64,000 nt of DNA from Setophaga petechia. Taxonomy: Eukaryota; Chordata; Aves; Passeriformes; Parulidae. Location: NCBI GenBank assembly GCA_024362935.1, contig JANCRA010000121.1, forward strand, positions 682,001-746,000, read 5' to 3'. This document shows, piece after piece, positions 22,919-34,617 of this stretch. The translations under genes and the position numbers were made by a program. Positions within the stretch are counted from its first letter, which is position 1, and the number at the start of each line of letters is the position of its first letter. The notes beneath the pieces are model-generated. The model was not told the origin of the DNA. It ran no database searches and saw nothing but the letters and a program-made list of their open reading frames with translations.

Positions 22919-23280
22919 TGTAGCCAAAATAGTGCAGTTTATTGGTGGGGCAGTGCATACCAGCCAAACACGTGTGGTACCTCCTGCTGGTGGCTGAAAA
23001 AAGGAAAACCACTTTGATGGACTCTTAAAAGGTTGGTTTACTTTTACAGATTCCACAAAAAAAAACCCTCACTGCAGCCAGAAACTAAAATACCACTCTG
23101 TCCACAAAGGCAGGATTGACTCTGTTTGCCTTGAGGTGTGTAACAGAGGCAGCCTGGATCACACCACCCTCCCTCTTGGTCTCTCTCTTGACTATATAGG
23201 GAATTTGGTCAGCTAATTTTGGCCTTGAATCACACCCACAGCACATGAGTAATGCTGCCCTAAACAGAGATTTCTACTAT
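22919..23280 (-). mobile_element. Possible LTR
   Basis: On the minus strand CCAATAAACTGC is followed within 25 bases by TTTGGCTACA, like an LTR end, and a CCTATATAGTC box lies about 260 bases upstream. The order TATA, then AATAAA, then CA fits an LTR. The start of the element and a target duplication were not found, so the right limit is approximate. Confidence 0.4.
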
Positions 23281-23697
23281 AATCCCTCTCTGAACGGGCC
23301 CAGTGCCTTTCTCTTGGCTGCTGAGGCGCTGGCACTGCCCAGAGCTGTGACCTTGGCCAGGCCAGTGTCCCCTCCCTCCCATCCCTGCCACTGCAGGGGG
23401 AATAAATGGCCAGGCAGGGAAAGCTCTCCTGGCCTGGGGCAGCACACTGCAACGCCAAACACTTCTCTCCATGGATTATTTACTGCTCCCCTCCCTGCCC
23501 AGTGGATTCCCAGGTGGATGGGGCCTGTGGGGGCTGGCTGGGCTGTGCTCCCGGGGCTTTTTGGGAAAGCAAATGGTGCAGAGCAGGAGCTTCATCCAGC
23601 TGGAGAGACTGGAGAGGAGGAAGAAGGGCTTCAGAGCTCAGGGCAGTGCCACCTTAGCTAGGTTTTATCTCAGGTTTCTTCAACATCTACCTTGTAT
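23281..23697. other. GC-rich unique sequence, no recognised feature
   Basis: GC-rich stretch with overlapping open frames on both strands, a mark of base composition rather than coding. An isolated AATAAA at 23401 has no gene in front that I can recognise. Confidence 0.4.
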
Positions 23698-23858
23698 TTC
23701 CTTTTTTTTTTTTGGGGGGGTTTTTTGGGGTTTTTTTTTTTTGTTGGTTTGGTTTGGTTTTTTTTTTTTTTGTTTTTGGTTTTTTTTTTTTTGGTTGGTT
23801 TTGTTTGTTTTTTGGTGTTTTGTTTTTGGTTTGTTTGTTTGTTTGTTTGGGTTTTTCG
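23698..23858. repeat. G/T-rich low-complexity tract
   Basis: About 160 bases of T runs broken by G runs (ggggggg, gggg, then ttggtttgg and gtttgtttg). It is the reverse complement type of the A/C-rich tracts elsewhere in the window. It lies 24 bases in front of the hairpin at 23883-23969. Confidence 0.88.
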
Positions 23859-23882
23859 CATCCAGATCTTTTACTTGTTTGC

Positions 23883-23969
23883 CCATTTTTCCATAAATAG
23901 CTTAATGCTTGTCAAGTCCCAGCCTTGGAGGGAGACTTGACAAGCATTACGCCATTAATGGAAAAATGG
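23883..23969. repeat. 36-bp inverted repeat with 15-nt loop
   Basis: Left arm 23883-23918 and right arm 23934-23969 are reverse complements at 33 of 36 positions. The three mismatches are at arm positions 13, 17 and 20; the inner 16 pairs (taatgcttgtcaagtc side) and outer 12 pairs are perfect. The loop is 15 bases (ccagccttggaggga). The pairing stops sharply on both outer sides. A transcript would fold into a single 87-nt hairpin. It could be a microRNA-like precursor, a fold-back transposon remnant, or a quasi-palindrome made by template switching during replication. The sequence alone does not decide. Confidence 0.9.
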
Positions 23970-25130
23970 ACAGAGCCCTGCCTGAGCACCCACCACAACA
24001 ATTCCCAGGGAGGAACCAGGTGGGAAAAGGGATCAAGGATGGGCAGCACAGCCAAGGTGCCCCTCAGTACTGAGGATGCCCAGGGGGAGGAATTTGAGGT
24101 TCAGCAAAGATCCCTGAGCAGCCAAGGGTGTCTCCCAGTCACTTCTGGCCCATTTCCCCAGTTAATCTCTTTTCCAGCAGTGCTGTCACACCTTCCCATT
24201 CCCCTTTCTCCCAGCCACCTGAGTTTTCCAGCTCTTTGTGGCGAGGATGTAATTATTTAAATTGCTCTCCACAGTTACAGGCAGGCTGTAAAAGCAAGAA
24301 CTTGAACCAGTGCCCCAGCCTAGATAATGTGCCCTATAATCTGAAACCCTGAACTCCAGCACAGGTACATTTGATACCTGTGGCATAGATATGCAGTCAA
24401 ATTTCTGCTGATCCACCAGAATTCCTGAAAAACTTTCTGGTGCACTTGGGTGCATTATCCTCTGCTTGGGTTTTATGGGCAGGCCTGCAGCCATGTGTCC
24501 AAACCCTGTGTCTGACACCTGGCTGGGAGCTACAGGAGAGTGACATGAGGAGAAGTGGGATTACTGCTCATTAAAAAAAAAATTAAAAGTCCCTTAAGCA
24601 TGCATTCAAACCAAGCTTTTGAATTGGAAATGAGTGAAGACAAAAAATACCTAGAAAGCCATGGAAGTGTGTCCTGTTCAGAGTTTCCAGCTGTAAAGTG
24701 CTTGGAATTCTGAGCCTGGCTTTAGGGAAGCTTTGGTGCTGCTGGAGGACACAGCTTGTGCCAGCTGGGCTCTGCTCACCTGTGCCAGGGAGGTTGGCAG
24801 GAATGGGAGCTCAGGTCTTTTGCCAGCTTATATAAATGCTGTTCCAGACAGAAAAACAATGAAATTGTTCTTTTTTCCTGCCTGGGAGCCATTAGGGAAA
24901 GTCAGAGCAGTCCTTTTACAGCCAGGCTTCCCTTTGATGGCCACCTTCCTTATCAGTGTCTCTGCCAAGCTGGAGACACTCAGCCTTTGGTGTTTGAGAT
25001 CACAGAGCTCAGAAATGACTGGAAGTGTGTAAGAAGAGCTGGGGACAGCAAATGCAGCTTTCTTCTTTCCTTGAGTCAGCTGGCACTTTATCCTTAGGCA
25101 GTGCCAATTAAAAATTCAAACAGGCAGCCA
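23970..25130. other. 1.2 kb unique sequence, no recognised feature
   Basis: No repeat family, RNA gene or coding segment recognised. Confidence 0.4.
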
Positions 25131-25136
25131 ACTCAA

Positions 25137-25564
25137 TGTGCAAAACCCCATTTATTCTGTGAAAGAGCAAGCAAAGACCTGGATTTTGGGGCTAGATCCA
25201 CTTAAGGCTGGATCCTTTTTGGGGCTAGATCCACTTAAGGCTGGATCCTTTTTGGGGCTAGATCCACTTGAGGGCTGGATCCACTTTGGGGCTAGATCCA
25301 CTTGAGGGTTGGAGGAGCACAGGACTGAAGATGGGGAGGTTGTAAATCCCCCTTCTGCCCCTCACGGCAGCCAAACCACCCAGGAGCTCTGCAGAATCCT
25401 CTCCCCTTTTTCACTGTTTGTAGAGCTGAGCTCCAGTACTCCCAGCCCAGCCAGCAGAGGAGGTCCAGGCTGCTCTCAAAATCCGGCTGTTTCCACACCA
25501 TGGCTTGTGAAAAATCAGCCCTAACACAAAGTCCCTGGCAGGAAACATTCCTTACTCATGCTCT
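25137..25564 (-). mobile_element. Possible LTR containing a 33-bp tandem array
   Basis: On the minus strand CAGAATAAATGGGG is followed by TTTTGCACA, an LTR-like poly(A)-to-end layout. ACTCAA occurs at 25131-25136 and 25565-25570 as a candidate target duplication, but the far end does not read TG, so the boundary may be wrong. The array at 25188-25320 lies inside. Confidence 0.35.
25188..25320. repeat. 33-34 bp tandem repeat, four copies
   Basis: Units start with GGGGCTAGATCCACTT at 25188, 25221, 25254 and 25288, each followed by a GGCTGGATCC core in the first three. The first two are nearly identical; the later ones show drift from cttaagg to cttgagg. Confidence 0.93.
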
Positions 25565-25570
25565 ACTCAA

Positions 25571-25927
25571 AAGTTACTCTGCAGCCAAGCTGATGGAGAG
25601 CAAACAGCTCTGCCAGCAGCAGGGATGGGCTGCAGGTGTGAGGGTCTGTGGGTTATGAGCAAACACTGTGCTCTCATAAAGGGAAAGGAGGCTCAGGAGC
25701 TACCAGGCTCAGCCCTGTGGTCCCAGACAAGCTTCTTTCACTTTGTTTCAGTCTTTCCCACCCAAGAAAAGAGAATAATATTTGCTCACCTCCCTCGCTG
25801 GGCTGTTGGGAGATGGCAATGAATGTCTGCACAGAGCTGCAAATATAGAAGGTGCTAGAAAAATGTGGAGCCTCCAGGTTCCCAGCAGCATATTTGAACG
25901 TTGCAGGAAAGGGAAATAGGGTGCTCA
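25571..25927. other. Unique sequence, no recognised feature
   Basis: No repeat family, RNA gene or coding segment recognised. Confidence 0.4.
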
Positions 25928-25933
25928 GACACT

Positions 25934-26232
25934 TGTGGGGTGAGCACGACAGGTTTATTGCAGGCAGGAATGTTTAAACTCACAAACACAGGGGGTGCCA
26001 GAATGGGTTTATGAGGAGGTGATGGACTGCAGGCACTCCATAAAGCACAGCCCAGCTGACCAGTGGCACTGGGGCAGAGCTGGATGGCTGGGACAGGGGG
26101 CTGTCACATCTGTCACCCTGCCAGGGGGCTGGGCAGGGCTGAGGGAGTGTGGAAAGGAGCCTGATGTGTCCTGGGAGTCAGCTCTGAGCAGAGGCAGAGC
26201 AGAGCAGTGGGTGCCACAAGCCCTTGGCTGCA
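25934..26232 (-). mobile_element. Short solo LTR (299 bp) with 6-bp target duplication
   Basis: Starts TGTGGGGTGAGC and ends TTGGCTGCA on the plus strand, with the identical six bases GACACT at 25928-25933 and 26233-26238. On the minus strand a CTGCAATAAACCTG poly(A) region lies about 30 bases before the CCCCACA end. The end motif resembles that of the LTR at 18881-19420. It is GC-rich and carries no genes. Confidence 0.78.
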
Positions 26233-26464
26233 GACACTCGTTATCAGGGACGTGTGAGAGGTGTCTGTGCCTCTGCAGGGCTGCTGAGGGCTGTGAGTGC
26301 CACCACTCCAGTAACCTGGCACTGCTCCTGGGGACATGCTGGCTGCTGTGCTGAGCCCCCTGAGTGTGCCCTCATCACTCTGTGCAGCTCCTGAAAGGTG
26401 CCTGTGCTCAGCTGGGGCTGGGCTCTTTCTCCAGCAGCACTGACACAACCAGAGCACACAGCCT

Positions 26465-26708
26465 CCAGCTGCACCAAGGGAAATCCAGGTTGGAAAATAA
26501 GAAAAATTAGGAAAAAGCTTTTTACAGAAAAGGTGATAAAGTTCTGGAATGGCTGCCCGGGGAGGTGGTGGAGTCCCCATCCCTGGGTGTGTTTAACAAA
26601 GCCTGGATGTGGCACTGGGGGCCAGGGTTGAGTTGAGCTGTTTGGGCTGGGCTGGACTCGATGATCTTGAAGGTCTCTTCCAATCTGGTCATTCTGGGAT
26701 TCTGTGAG
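26465..26708 (+). mobile_element. CR1 LINE 3' end
   Basis: Typical CR1 tail: aggaaaaagctttttacaga, then ggaatggctgcccgggg, then aggtggtggagtccccatcc, then actcgatgatcttgaagg, ending in cattctgggattctgtga. 5'-truncated, no coding remnant. Confidence 0.93.
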
Positions 26709-26897
26709 GAAGGGGACAGGAGCCATTCCCTGCTCTGCTTTCCTGGCTCTGCAGGGGCACTGTCCCAGCACACTCAGCCTGAGGCTGCACAATTTGCTCC
26801 AGGCTGTTTCCCAGGGTAGGTACCCAGCTGGACATGGCCATGTGCAGGTTCTTCCACGATTTCTGAGGTGGTGACAGGGATTTCATGGGGTGGGTGG

Positions 26898-27273
26898 TGT
26901 GATAGATGAGTAATGTGATGATTGACTCTCACAATTAATGGACAAATATCCTGTATATAGGTTAACAAAATTTTCATAGATTTATAGTTATGTTGACCTC
27001 CTCACATGGTTATCAAGAGACAGCTGGAGTTGGGACATCTGGGAGGGCTGGCTTGTCACTGTGATGACATCTGACCTCCAGTCAGAATTTGAGGAGATCT
27101 CCACCACTGGACAGCAAAGAAGGGGTTGATGGACAAAATTTTGGGAGTAATTAAAGAGTTAAAAAAGGGAATAAACCTCCATTTGCTCTAATCACAGTTC
27201 TGCTGTCTCTGAGGCCTGCCTTTTGCAACTTTCCTAAAACCCTCTGATATTATGGATTCCCACACTGAGCACA
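26898..27273 (+). mobile_element. LTR, probably solo
   Basis: Starts TGTGATAGATGAG. It contains tgtatataggttaac, later gttaaaaaagg and AATAAA at about 27171-27176, and ends near GATTCCCACA (27264) or GAGCACA (27273). With the latter end the flanks read GGGTGG and TGGTGG, five of six identical. The sequence resembles an LTR family of songbirds. No internal region. Confidence 0.65.
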
Positions 27274-27929
27274 TGGTGGGGAAGATCTTTTGCTCCCAGC
27301 ACCGTAACCTTTTTTCTTTATTCAGTCTTCTGCTGTATTTTTGATAAGGTTTACTAAACCTTCCTAAACTATGAAAAGTGAGTAGCTATTTCTCACAGTG
27401 GCACTCCTGGCAAGGGGCAGCCCAACAGCCTTGTCCCCAGGCACCACAGCTCTCCTGAAAGAGCAGAAAATGCTTTGAGGGAAGGGGAGACGTGCTGATG
27501 CCTCACTGCCCCGGGAGGCACCAGTCAAGCTCTCAGAGGGACAGGGAGACAGCCAGACCTGGGGCTGTCACAGAGCCACCTCCCTGGGCTCAGGGACCAG
27601 CAGGACACTGCTCCCCAGCAGGGCCTGGCAGCCAGAGCCTCCCCATAGCAACAGAGACAAACAAACCTGCAGTGATGACTGAAAGGAAAGGGTAAGGGAA
27701 CAGCCAAACTATTTTTACATTTCCGAACCACGCAGCAGCAGCAGCAGCAGCTATTTTTATTTTTTCCTTTTCGGTGCTGAGTGGTCACAGTGGTGTGCTG
27801 GGTGATATCCCCCCTCCTTCCCCTGCTTGCTCTGAGCTGCAGTCTCAGCTCTTTGTCTGAGAAGTTTCACGTCTGTGGGTCTCTGGCTCACACACAGTGT
27901 TTGTTTCCTGACATTAATTCATAGTGTGA
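27274..27929. other. Unique sequence with a short (CAG)n
   Basis: A run of six GCA/CAG units lies at about 27732-27751. Otherwise no feature recognised. Confidence 0.4.
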
Positions 27930-27935
27930 TGTGCA

Positions 27936-28333
27936 TGTCACACACATCTTTTATTAAAAATCCTTTCTTTAGGATTTTTTTCTCCTGAGAAGCTGAGAGG
28001 CCTCAGGAACAAAATGTAAACATTGATTATCTGCTGCTGTGGAATGCAACAGGTGGATCTGTGATTGGTCTCACATGGTTGTTTGTAATTAATGGCCAAT
28101 CACAGTCAGCTGGCTCAGACTCTGTCCCAGACAGAAGCCTTTGTTATTCATTCTTTCTTTTTCTACCCTTAGCTAGCCTTCTGATGAAATCCTTTCTTCT
28201 ATTCTTTTAGTGTATAGTTTTTATATTGTTTTAATATAATATATATCATAAAGTAATAAATCAAGCCTTCTGAAGCATGGAGTCAGATCCTCATCTCTTC
28301 CCTCGTCCTGGGACCCCTGTGAACACTGTCACA
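27936..28333 (+). mobile_element. Solo LTR, ERVK-like, with 6-bp target duplication
   Basis: Starts TGTCACACACATC, ends GAACACTGTCACA, flanked by TGTGCA at 27930-27935 and 28334-28339. It carries ctcctgagaagctgagagg, a GGCCAATCACAG CCAAT box, the ttagctagccttctgatg segment and GTAATAAATC as poly(A) signal. It is the same superfamily as 406-1035 and 44957-45375 but in the opposite orientation, and it lacks their AT expansion. The clean flanks and conserved boxes suggest a rather young insertion. Confidence 0.92.
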
Positions 28334-28339
28334 TGTGCA

Positions 28340-31300
28340 CACCCAAACATCTCCCAGGCAGAGCTGGGATGTGGATGCAGTGAGTGTGGATGCCCTGTCT
28401 GGGTTGTGACATCCCTCCAAGGGCTGGGGACAGCCTGCCAGCCCCCAGGCTGCAGGGGATCCAAGTGGCACCAGGTGCCACCTTGGACATTTCTGCTCCT
28501 TGGAGGCTTCTCCCAGTGGCCAAGCAAGGGCACAGGCAGTGGGGGTGGCAGAGGGGAAAACCAAAAAAAATTGGTTTATTTCTCTTGGCACCTTATAAAT
28601 TGCAAAAATAAAAAGATTTTGCTCTTTTTTTTTTGTTTTAATCATGCTTGCTTCTTTCTTGCTTTGTCAACTGAAAGAATCAGCCCTTTTTCCAATGAGT
28701 TAATTTAACTTTTTATCTCTTGGACTTTTTTTTTTTTTTTTGACACAATGGCTACAGCCTTGGGTAATTTTCAACTACTCTGCCTGAAATTTAGACTTTT
28801 CTTATTTGTTGATACTATTATTATTTAAATATGCCTATATTTAAAAAAAATCAGCAATTGCCTTTTTTGGTAGCAGCCAAAGTCCAATTTCTCACACTGA
28901 AAAAGGCTGGAATAACAATGGGCAAAAGTGACCTCTTAAATCCCTAAAAATATTTTTTACAATTATCTTGCTCTCAATTTACTCAGCTTAGGTCCTCAAA
29001 GGCATTGAGGTGCCCAGATCCTGCTGGAAGGCACCAAAATCCCTGGGGGGACATCTTACATCTTAGCTGGGTAGGAAATCTCTCCACACAACTCCTGGAG
29101 GGGTGGGAATGTTCCCTTTGGGAAGTGGAGACCCTCTGCAGCTCTTCATGAAGCATGGGAAGGGATGAGAACAGGGATGAGAACAGGGATGAGAAGGGAT
29201 GAGAACGTTCTCCTTTCACAGCCAGCTCGGGGCAGGGGTTGGAGCAGGCTCTGGTGGCTGAGGGTTCCCAGGTGGGGGTGGATTTGACTCACCTGCCTGG
29301 GCTGTCTCCATCACCCAAGGCTCCCTTTACTGGCAGCAGGAGAAATGGGTGTGTTTTGGGCATGAGTCAACCGGCCTAATTTTGCTTTCTGTCTTAGGGC
29401 AAGGTGAATTCCTCTGGATTTCCCTCCTCATTTCTGTTGGCTGCTAAGGGACATCAGCTCAGATAAACTGGGCTGATGAATGGCCATGCCAAGGCAGTTA
29501 CTGAGTGTCAGCTGCCCATGTGCCCTCCCCTAGCCCGGGCAAACATAACCTCAGTTGGCTTGGCTCATGCTGCAAGAAAGGGAGGGGTCCCTCATGCTGC
29601 TGTAGGGATCCCTGAGTTCTGACAACTTATTTTTTATTGCACTGTGAAGAGAAGACAAATCAGTGGCTCAGAAACCAAAGGCCAGCTGTGAGGGAGCCAA
29701 TGCTGCCATGCTCCCTCTATTAATCTGATTTTTCTGTTAAAAGGTTCTTTGAGCGTTTTGGTGGGAAGAATCTCACAGCAAACCTCAGTAACACAGAGGG
29801 AAGGGAAGGAATTCCTTCAGAGGTAGCTGTCTTTTCCCTGCCTTTGTTTACTTTTACTTTTCCACCAGATTTACCCAGCAGGCTGGAATCCACGGCCTAT
29901 CCAGGATTCCTGGAGCTGCAGCTGCAGTTTATGATGGGGTGGGTTTGGGTTAAGCCACCGCTGTGTCAGGCAGCACGCAGACAGTTCCTGTCCCAATTCA
30001 TCACAACAGCAGCAGCAGTTGCTGGTGCTGATCACACGTTTGATGTTTTCCTCCTGGAAACTCCTGGAGGATGGAGCAGCTCCACTGAGCAGCCACTGGG
30101 GCCAGAGGTGAAGCCCTGAGCTGGAAAGGAGCCTTTGTGGGGTGGTGATTTATGGCCAAATTGCGCAGCCATCACTGGGGGACATCAGAGCAGCTCCTGC
30201 CACAGCCATCTGGCACGAATCTCTCTTCTTACTGGAAATTTGTTGTTTGATGAGATGTTGATCAAACCAGCACTCCTGTCTGGGCTTTGAACACCCCTGG
30301 AGGTCAAGTTTCAGCATGCAGCCAGGTACATGCTAACAGGCAACTGAATGAATGAATCAAAAGGAAAATTAATGAGGTTTCAAAGGTGGAGACAAGTCAG
30401 AGCCACGTCTTTACACCCAAATGCAAATTTGGCTCAACGCCCACCCCATCCCCGTGTGTTTGCCAAGGGGTTGCAGCCCTGGCTCAGGGCTTGTTGAGCA
30501 ATGGGGTAAAGCACTCTGTGTTCCTGCCTGGTGGCACAGACACATCAGCTGAGGCATCCACGGCCTGGTGCTGTTTGGAGGAAGGGCTCGGTCCTGTTTG
30601 GGTGGGGATGTGTAGGAAATCAAGGAACAATAAGCCCATTCTTCTTCAAATCGGCCCTTTGTTCTCTGCTCCTTGATGTGCTGGAGGAAAGTCACTGCAA
30701 GTGCCATTGTTTTCCCAGAGTGTTTTTGAAGGGCTTCAGTGTGTTCCGTTCCTCAGCTTAATTCAGCAGATTTACTTGTTTTCAGAATATTTCAGATGAG
30801 ATATTCCAGGAGAAAGCCAAGATGTTAATTCTGTTTTTCTGCTTGCATTGGGGAGCCACCTCTGGAAGGTTTTGAGGCTCCTTTGTTTGCATTGTAAGAG
30901 GTGTCTGAGAATGATTTGTTAATGACTTCACCCTAGAGAGTCCATAAAGAGGCTGAGGTGGTTGGATGGGGAAAAATCATCCTTTTATGCCCATCACTCT
31001 TTGCTTTGTAGGCCAGGCTGGGGCAGTGCCTGCACTCCCCTGGCACTGTTAGCTGACCTGCACCACCCCAGCAGGCTGTAATTCAGCAGTTCCTAATTTC
31101 AGCACAAGACCAACAGAGAAATGGAAAGGGTGGTCCTGCTGAAAAGCTCCCAGCCACGCTGATATTCTCAAAGGGAATTTTTTTCTTTTTTGGCTGTAGG
31201 TGTGCTGTACATCCGTTACACATCCTAAAGCAATTATAGGAGAAAGAAGCCATAAAAAGGGCTCTGTGCCCAAAACCTCACCTGTGTTTTCCAGCTGTGT

Positions 31301-33574
31301 TAGGGAACCTAAGAAAAGCCATTTCCTCTTCCCACAAACCATCTTTCTTTGAAGGCAGCTCTGTGTGGAATGAAAAGTGGGGTTTTTTCAGTGCTGCTGC
31401 AGAGCATTTAAGGAAAATATTAATAAGACAGGTCTCCTTCAAAGGGCAGCTGAAGAACCCTTGAAGAAAAGCCTGCCCTCCACCCTCTCCACGCTGCTTC
31501 AGGGACACTAGAAGTGTTGTTTTGCTGCCTCAAAAGCTGTCTGTGCTGAGGATCACAAAGGATGAGACAACTTTACCCCTCTGGCCATGTTCCTCTTGGC
31601 ACAGTCACTGCTGCACTCCTGCTCTCCTGGCTGCTCTCACCTGGGGCTAAATCCTCTTCAGTTCAGTGGCAGGGAAGCAGAGACACATTTCAGAGGGAGA
31701 AAAGCAGCAAGGACTTGGTTGCAGCACTGTGGAGCACTGGAACAAGTAGGAAAAGAGGTTTAATACCTGGGAAGTGATGGGTCCTTCTGTCTGCCTATCC
31801 GGGCTCTCAGCATAACATAAAACAACTTTTTTTTTCCCCCTCCATAAAATCAACACTATCAACAAAGTGGTGGTTGCATGTGATGTTGATGAGGAGCAGC
31901 AGCAACAACAACAACAAAAAATTAATTCTAAATTAAAACTTTTTGGGAAAGCTTGGCTTTGAGCTTGGAATTGGAGTCAGGAACGTGTGTGAGCTTGCTG
32001 GGAGGTGATGTAAAGCTGGTGTGAAAATACACCTGAGGTGTTCCCTGGGGACTTTGGTAACTGCTTCTGGTTCTGGGCTCTGATCTCCAGCTACAAGATC
32101 CTCGGGATAAGGCAGGGCTTGCTGCCAGGGGAGCAGGAATGGGAATGTGCTTCAAGGAGTCGCTGGATTATCCATTCAAAAGCTGCCTGGAGTGCTGCAG
32201 GGTTGGCAAGGTGTGAGGAGAGTGAGCCTGGAGGCTGCTGGAGGGGTGTAGGAAAGTCTTCAGAGATGACTCAGCCCAGGATGAAAGAGAGGGAATTTTG
32301 GGGGAGGGAAGGAAAACTGAAACTGGCTCCTTTTCAATTTTCGCAAGACTCCAGAGGGGCTGGGTGGGGCTGGATGCCGAAAATAGGATTAAAAAAGAGG
32401 AGCCCCTGAGCTGGACAGTGCTCAGGTGGAGATGCTCTGGCTGCTGCTCGTTCCTGATTTACCAGGAAAGTGGGAAAACATGAGCAGGAGGCATTAATCA
32501 TGCCATTCCATGTAGTCCTCAAATACACTGGATTACTGGAGAATTCACTAATAGACAGGTGGGTGATGACTTACAAACAAAGAGCTTTTAGGGCAGGAAG
32601 TCCCAGTTGTTGAGTGATAATAATTGAGTGTAATTATTTTAAATAGAACATTTCCAAAGAATGAAAAACAGTGCAATTCCCTCTTGTTGGACAGTGCTGT
32701 AGGCATCAAAAAAATGAATGCTGCACAAGGAAAAATGCCTTTCCTGCCAAACCTGCCAGGCCAAGACACTCAAGCTTTTGTGAGTCCAAGGGGAAAAATT
32801 TCTAAAAATGGTTTATATAACTATTATCACCACCTTACACCTGTAGGGCTCTGTGGAACCACAGCAATGCAACCAGACAGATGGGAAACAACTCCTGAGC
32901 CTCTTGCAGGTGACTCAGTGGTGAATGGGAAAAATCTGTTGTGCTCAAAATTTGTTGTGGAAAAAGACCAAGTACAGCACGCAAAATAAAAGTATTTGAA
33001 ATCTCTACTACTCCCAGTTCTTTCAATAGGGTTTTTAAAAGACTTTTCTGTAGTCGTTTTTTTTTTTTTTTTCCAGTATAAGTGGTTTGGATCTGCCTTT
33101 GAAATCTCACTTTTATACTCTGTGTGCTAATTTATACTCAGAAACCTGAGTCCACACTCTGCAATCCTCTGCAGGCAGGGTAAGGCTTGCAAATGCCTCC
33201 AATTATCTTTAGAAAGCAGAGAAAAAAACTGGAGCTTCAAAGCTCCGTGTTTTATCACTTATGTTATTGATGGATAGCTCTGAGGAAGAGTCAGCTAGGA
33301 CAGGGGAAGGGATTAAAAAATAATTGTTGCATCACCTTGTTCAGGTTTATCCTTTCCTTTTCTAACTCATCAAAGAGTAGGTGGATTATTTGACTCTGTG
33401 ATCCCACAGGAAGCCTTTTCCCAAATCTGGTTATTCCAGTAATTTAAACATTCCATCTAATTTACAGCCTAAATAAATGAATGGCCAGTGGGTGTCCATA
33501 TGCTCTTATGAGGAAATGATCCTGGCAGCTCTTCCCAGGTGTTTGTGCCCAGCACACTTATGGGGAACACCTAC
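28340..33574. other. 5.2 kb unique sequence, no gene recognised
   Basis: The longest stretch without a recognised transposon. It contains T runs at 28623-28631 and 28728-28741, a (GGGATGAGAACA)n tandem at 29161-29206 and an A/T/C stretch near 33060. I see no LTR, CR1, RNA gene or nameable protein. Short open frames occur on both strands without domain content. Confidence 0.4.
29161..29206. repeat. 12-14 bp tandem repeat, about four copies
   Basis: Unit AGGGATGAGAAC repeated with small length changes, all purine-rich. Confidence 0.85.
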
Positions 33575-34000
33575 CTTACAGAATTACAGGATCACAGAAT
33601 ATCCTGAGCTGGAAGGACACACAAGGAATTGAATCCCACCCCTGGCCCTGCCCAGACCCCCCAAAATCCCACCCTGGGCACCCCTGGCAGTGCTGGCCAA
33701 AGGCTTCTGGAGCTCTGGTAGCCTCAGGAGCCTGGGCAGTGCCAGCACCCTCTAGGGAAGAACCTTTCCCTAAAATCCACCCCAAACCAGTTTTTATTCT
33801 GCTCTTTTCCCAAGGCAAAGCTTTTAGCAGAAGTATCCTGGTGATGCAGCCTTTTTCTCTTCTGATTATCCTGATAACTCTTCTCCACACCAATTTTATG
33901 CCCCTTGGGAGCAAGAATTGTACAGTGGCATTGCTTCAACCCTCCCAAGGGCATCCCTAACAGAGGCACCTCTTGGGAAGAATTTTAAGGCTGAAGTTCC
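33575..34000 (-). mobile_element. CR1 LINE 3' region
   Basis: Plus strand reads as reverse complement of a CR1 tail: acaggatcacagaat, then gagctggaaggacac, then cccacccctggccctgccc and the following CR1 body. The 5' limit is blurred; resemblance fades after about 33960. Diverged copy without coding capacity. Confidence 0.8.
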
Positions 34001-34617
34001 CTCTTCACATCTGCATCATGTTATCGTTCCTAACTGCCCTTTCCTCAGGGGAAAAAGCTCTGTTGCTGCCAGGTGATGAATTCCTTGCTTGGAGGAAAAA
34101 AATCAGTAATTCCCAAAGGCATGACCTTGCACTACTGAATTTCCTCCCTTTTCTGCTATTTTAGATAATGAGTTTTACTGTAACATGCTCTAACATTCTG
34201 AATTGAAGCTGCTTCCCAGTTTTGTGACATCAGCAAATTTTATTAGCACATGCTGACGTTCTGAGCCAAGGCTATGAGGAAAATTATTGAGTCAGATCTG
34301 CCCTGGAATCAGTCCTGGGGAAGGAGCCTCTGACTCTTCTCCCCAGTGCCTGAGGCCCCATCCCTTCAGTTTTGCCCATCTCAGCCTCCTCCTTCTCCAG
34401 GTAAACCCATTCCTTGCCCTGCAGCATTTTTGGAACTGAAAGAGGAAAAATTTATCACAGATCTGATCTGTAGAAAATCAGATACCAGGCTTGACAAGAA
34501 TAATCTGCCCCGTGGTGAACCTGTCTTGCATCTTGCCTCATCCACCTCCTTCAGCTGCATGTTTTATTTCCTCCTTTATTGCAAGGAGGTGAGTCCAGCA
34601 GGCTCACAGCTGGACAG
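34001..34617. other. Unique sequence, no recognised feature
   Basis: No repeat family or RNA gene recognised. A splice-like pair encloses 54 bases near 34343-34400, not considered convincing. Confidence 0.35.
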
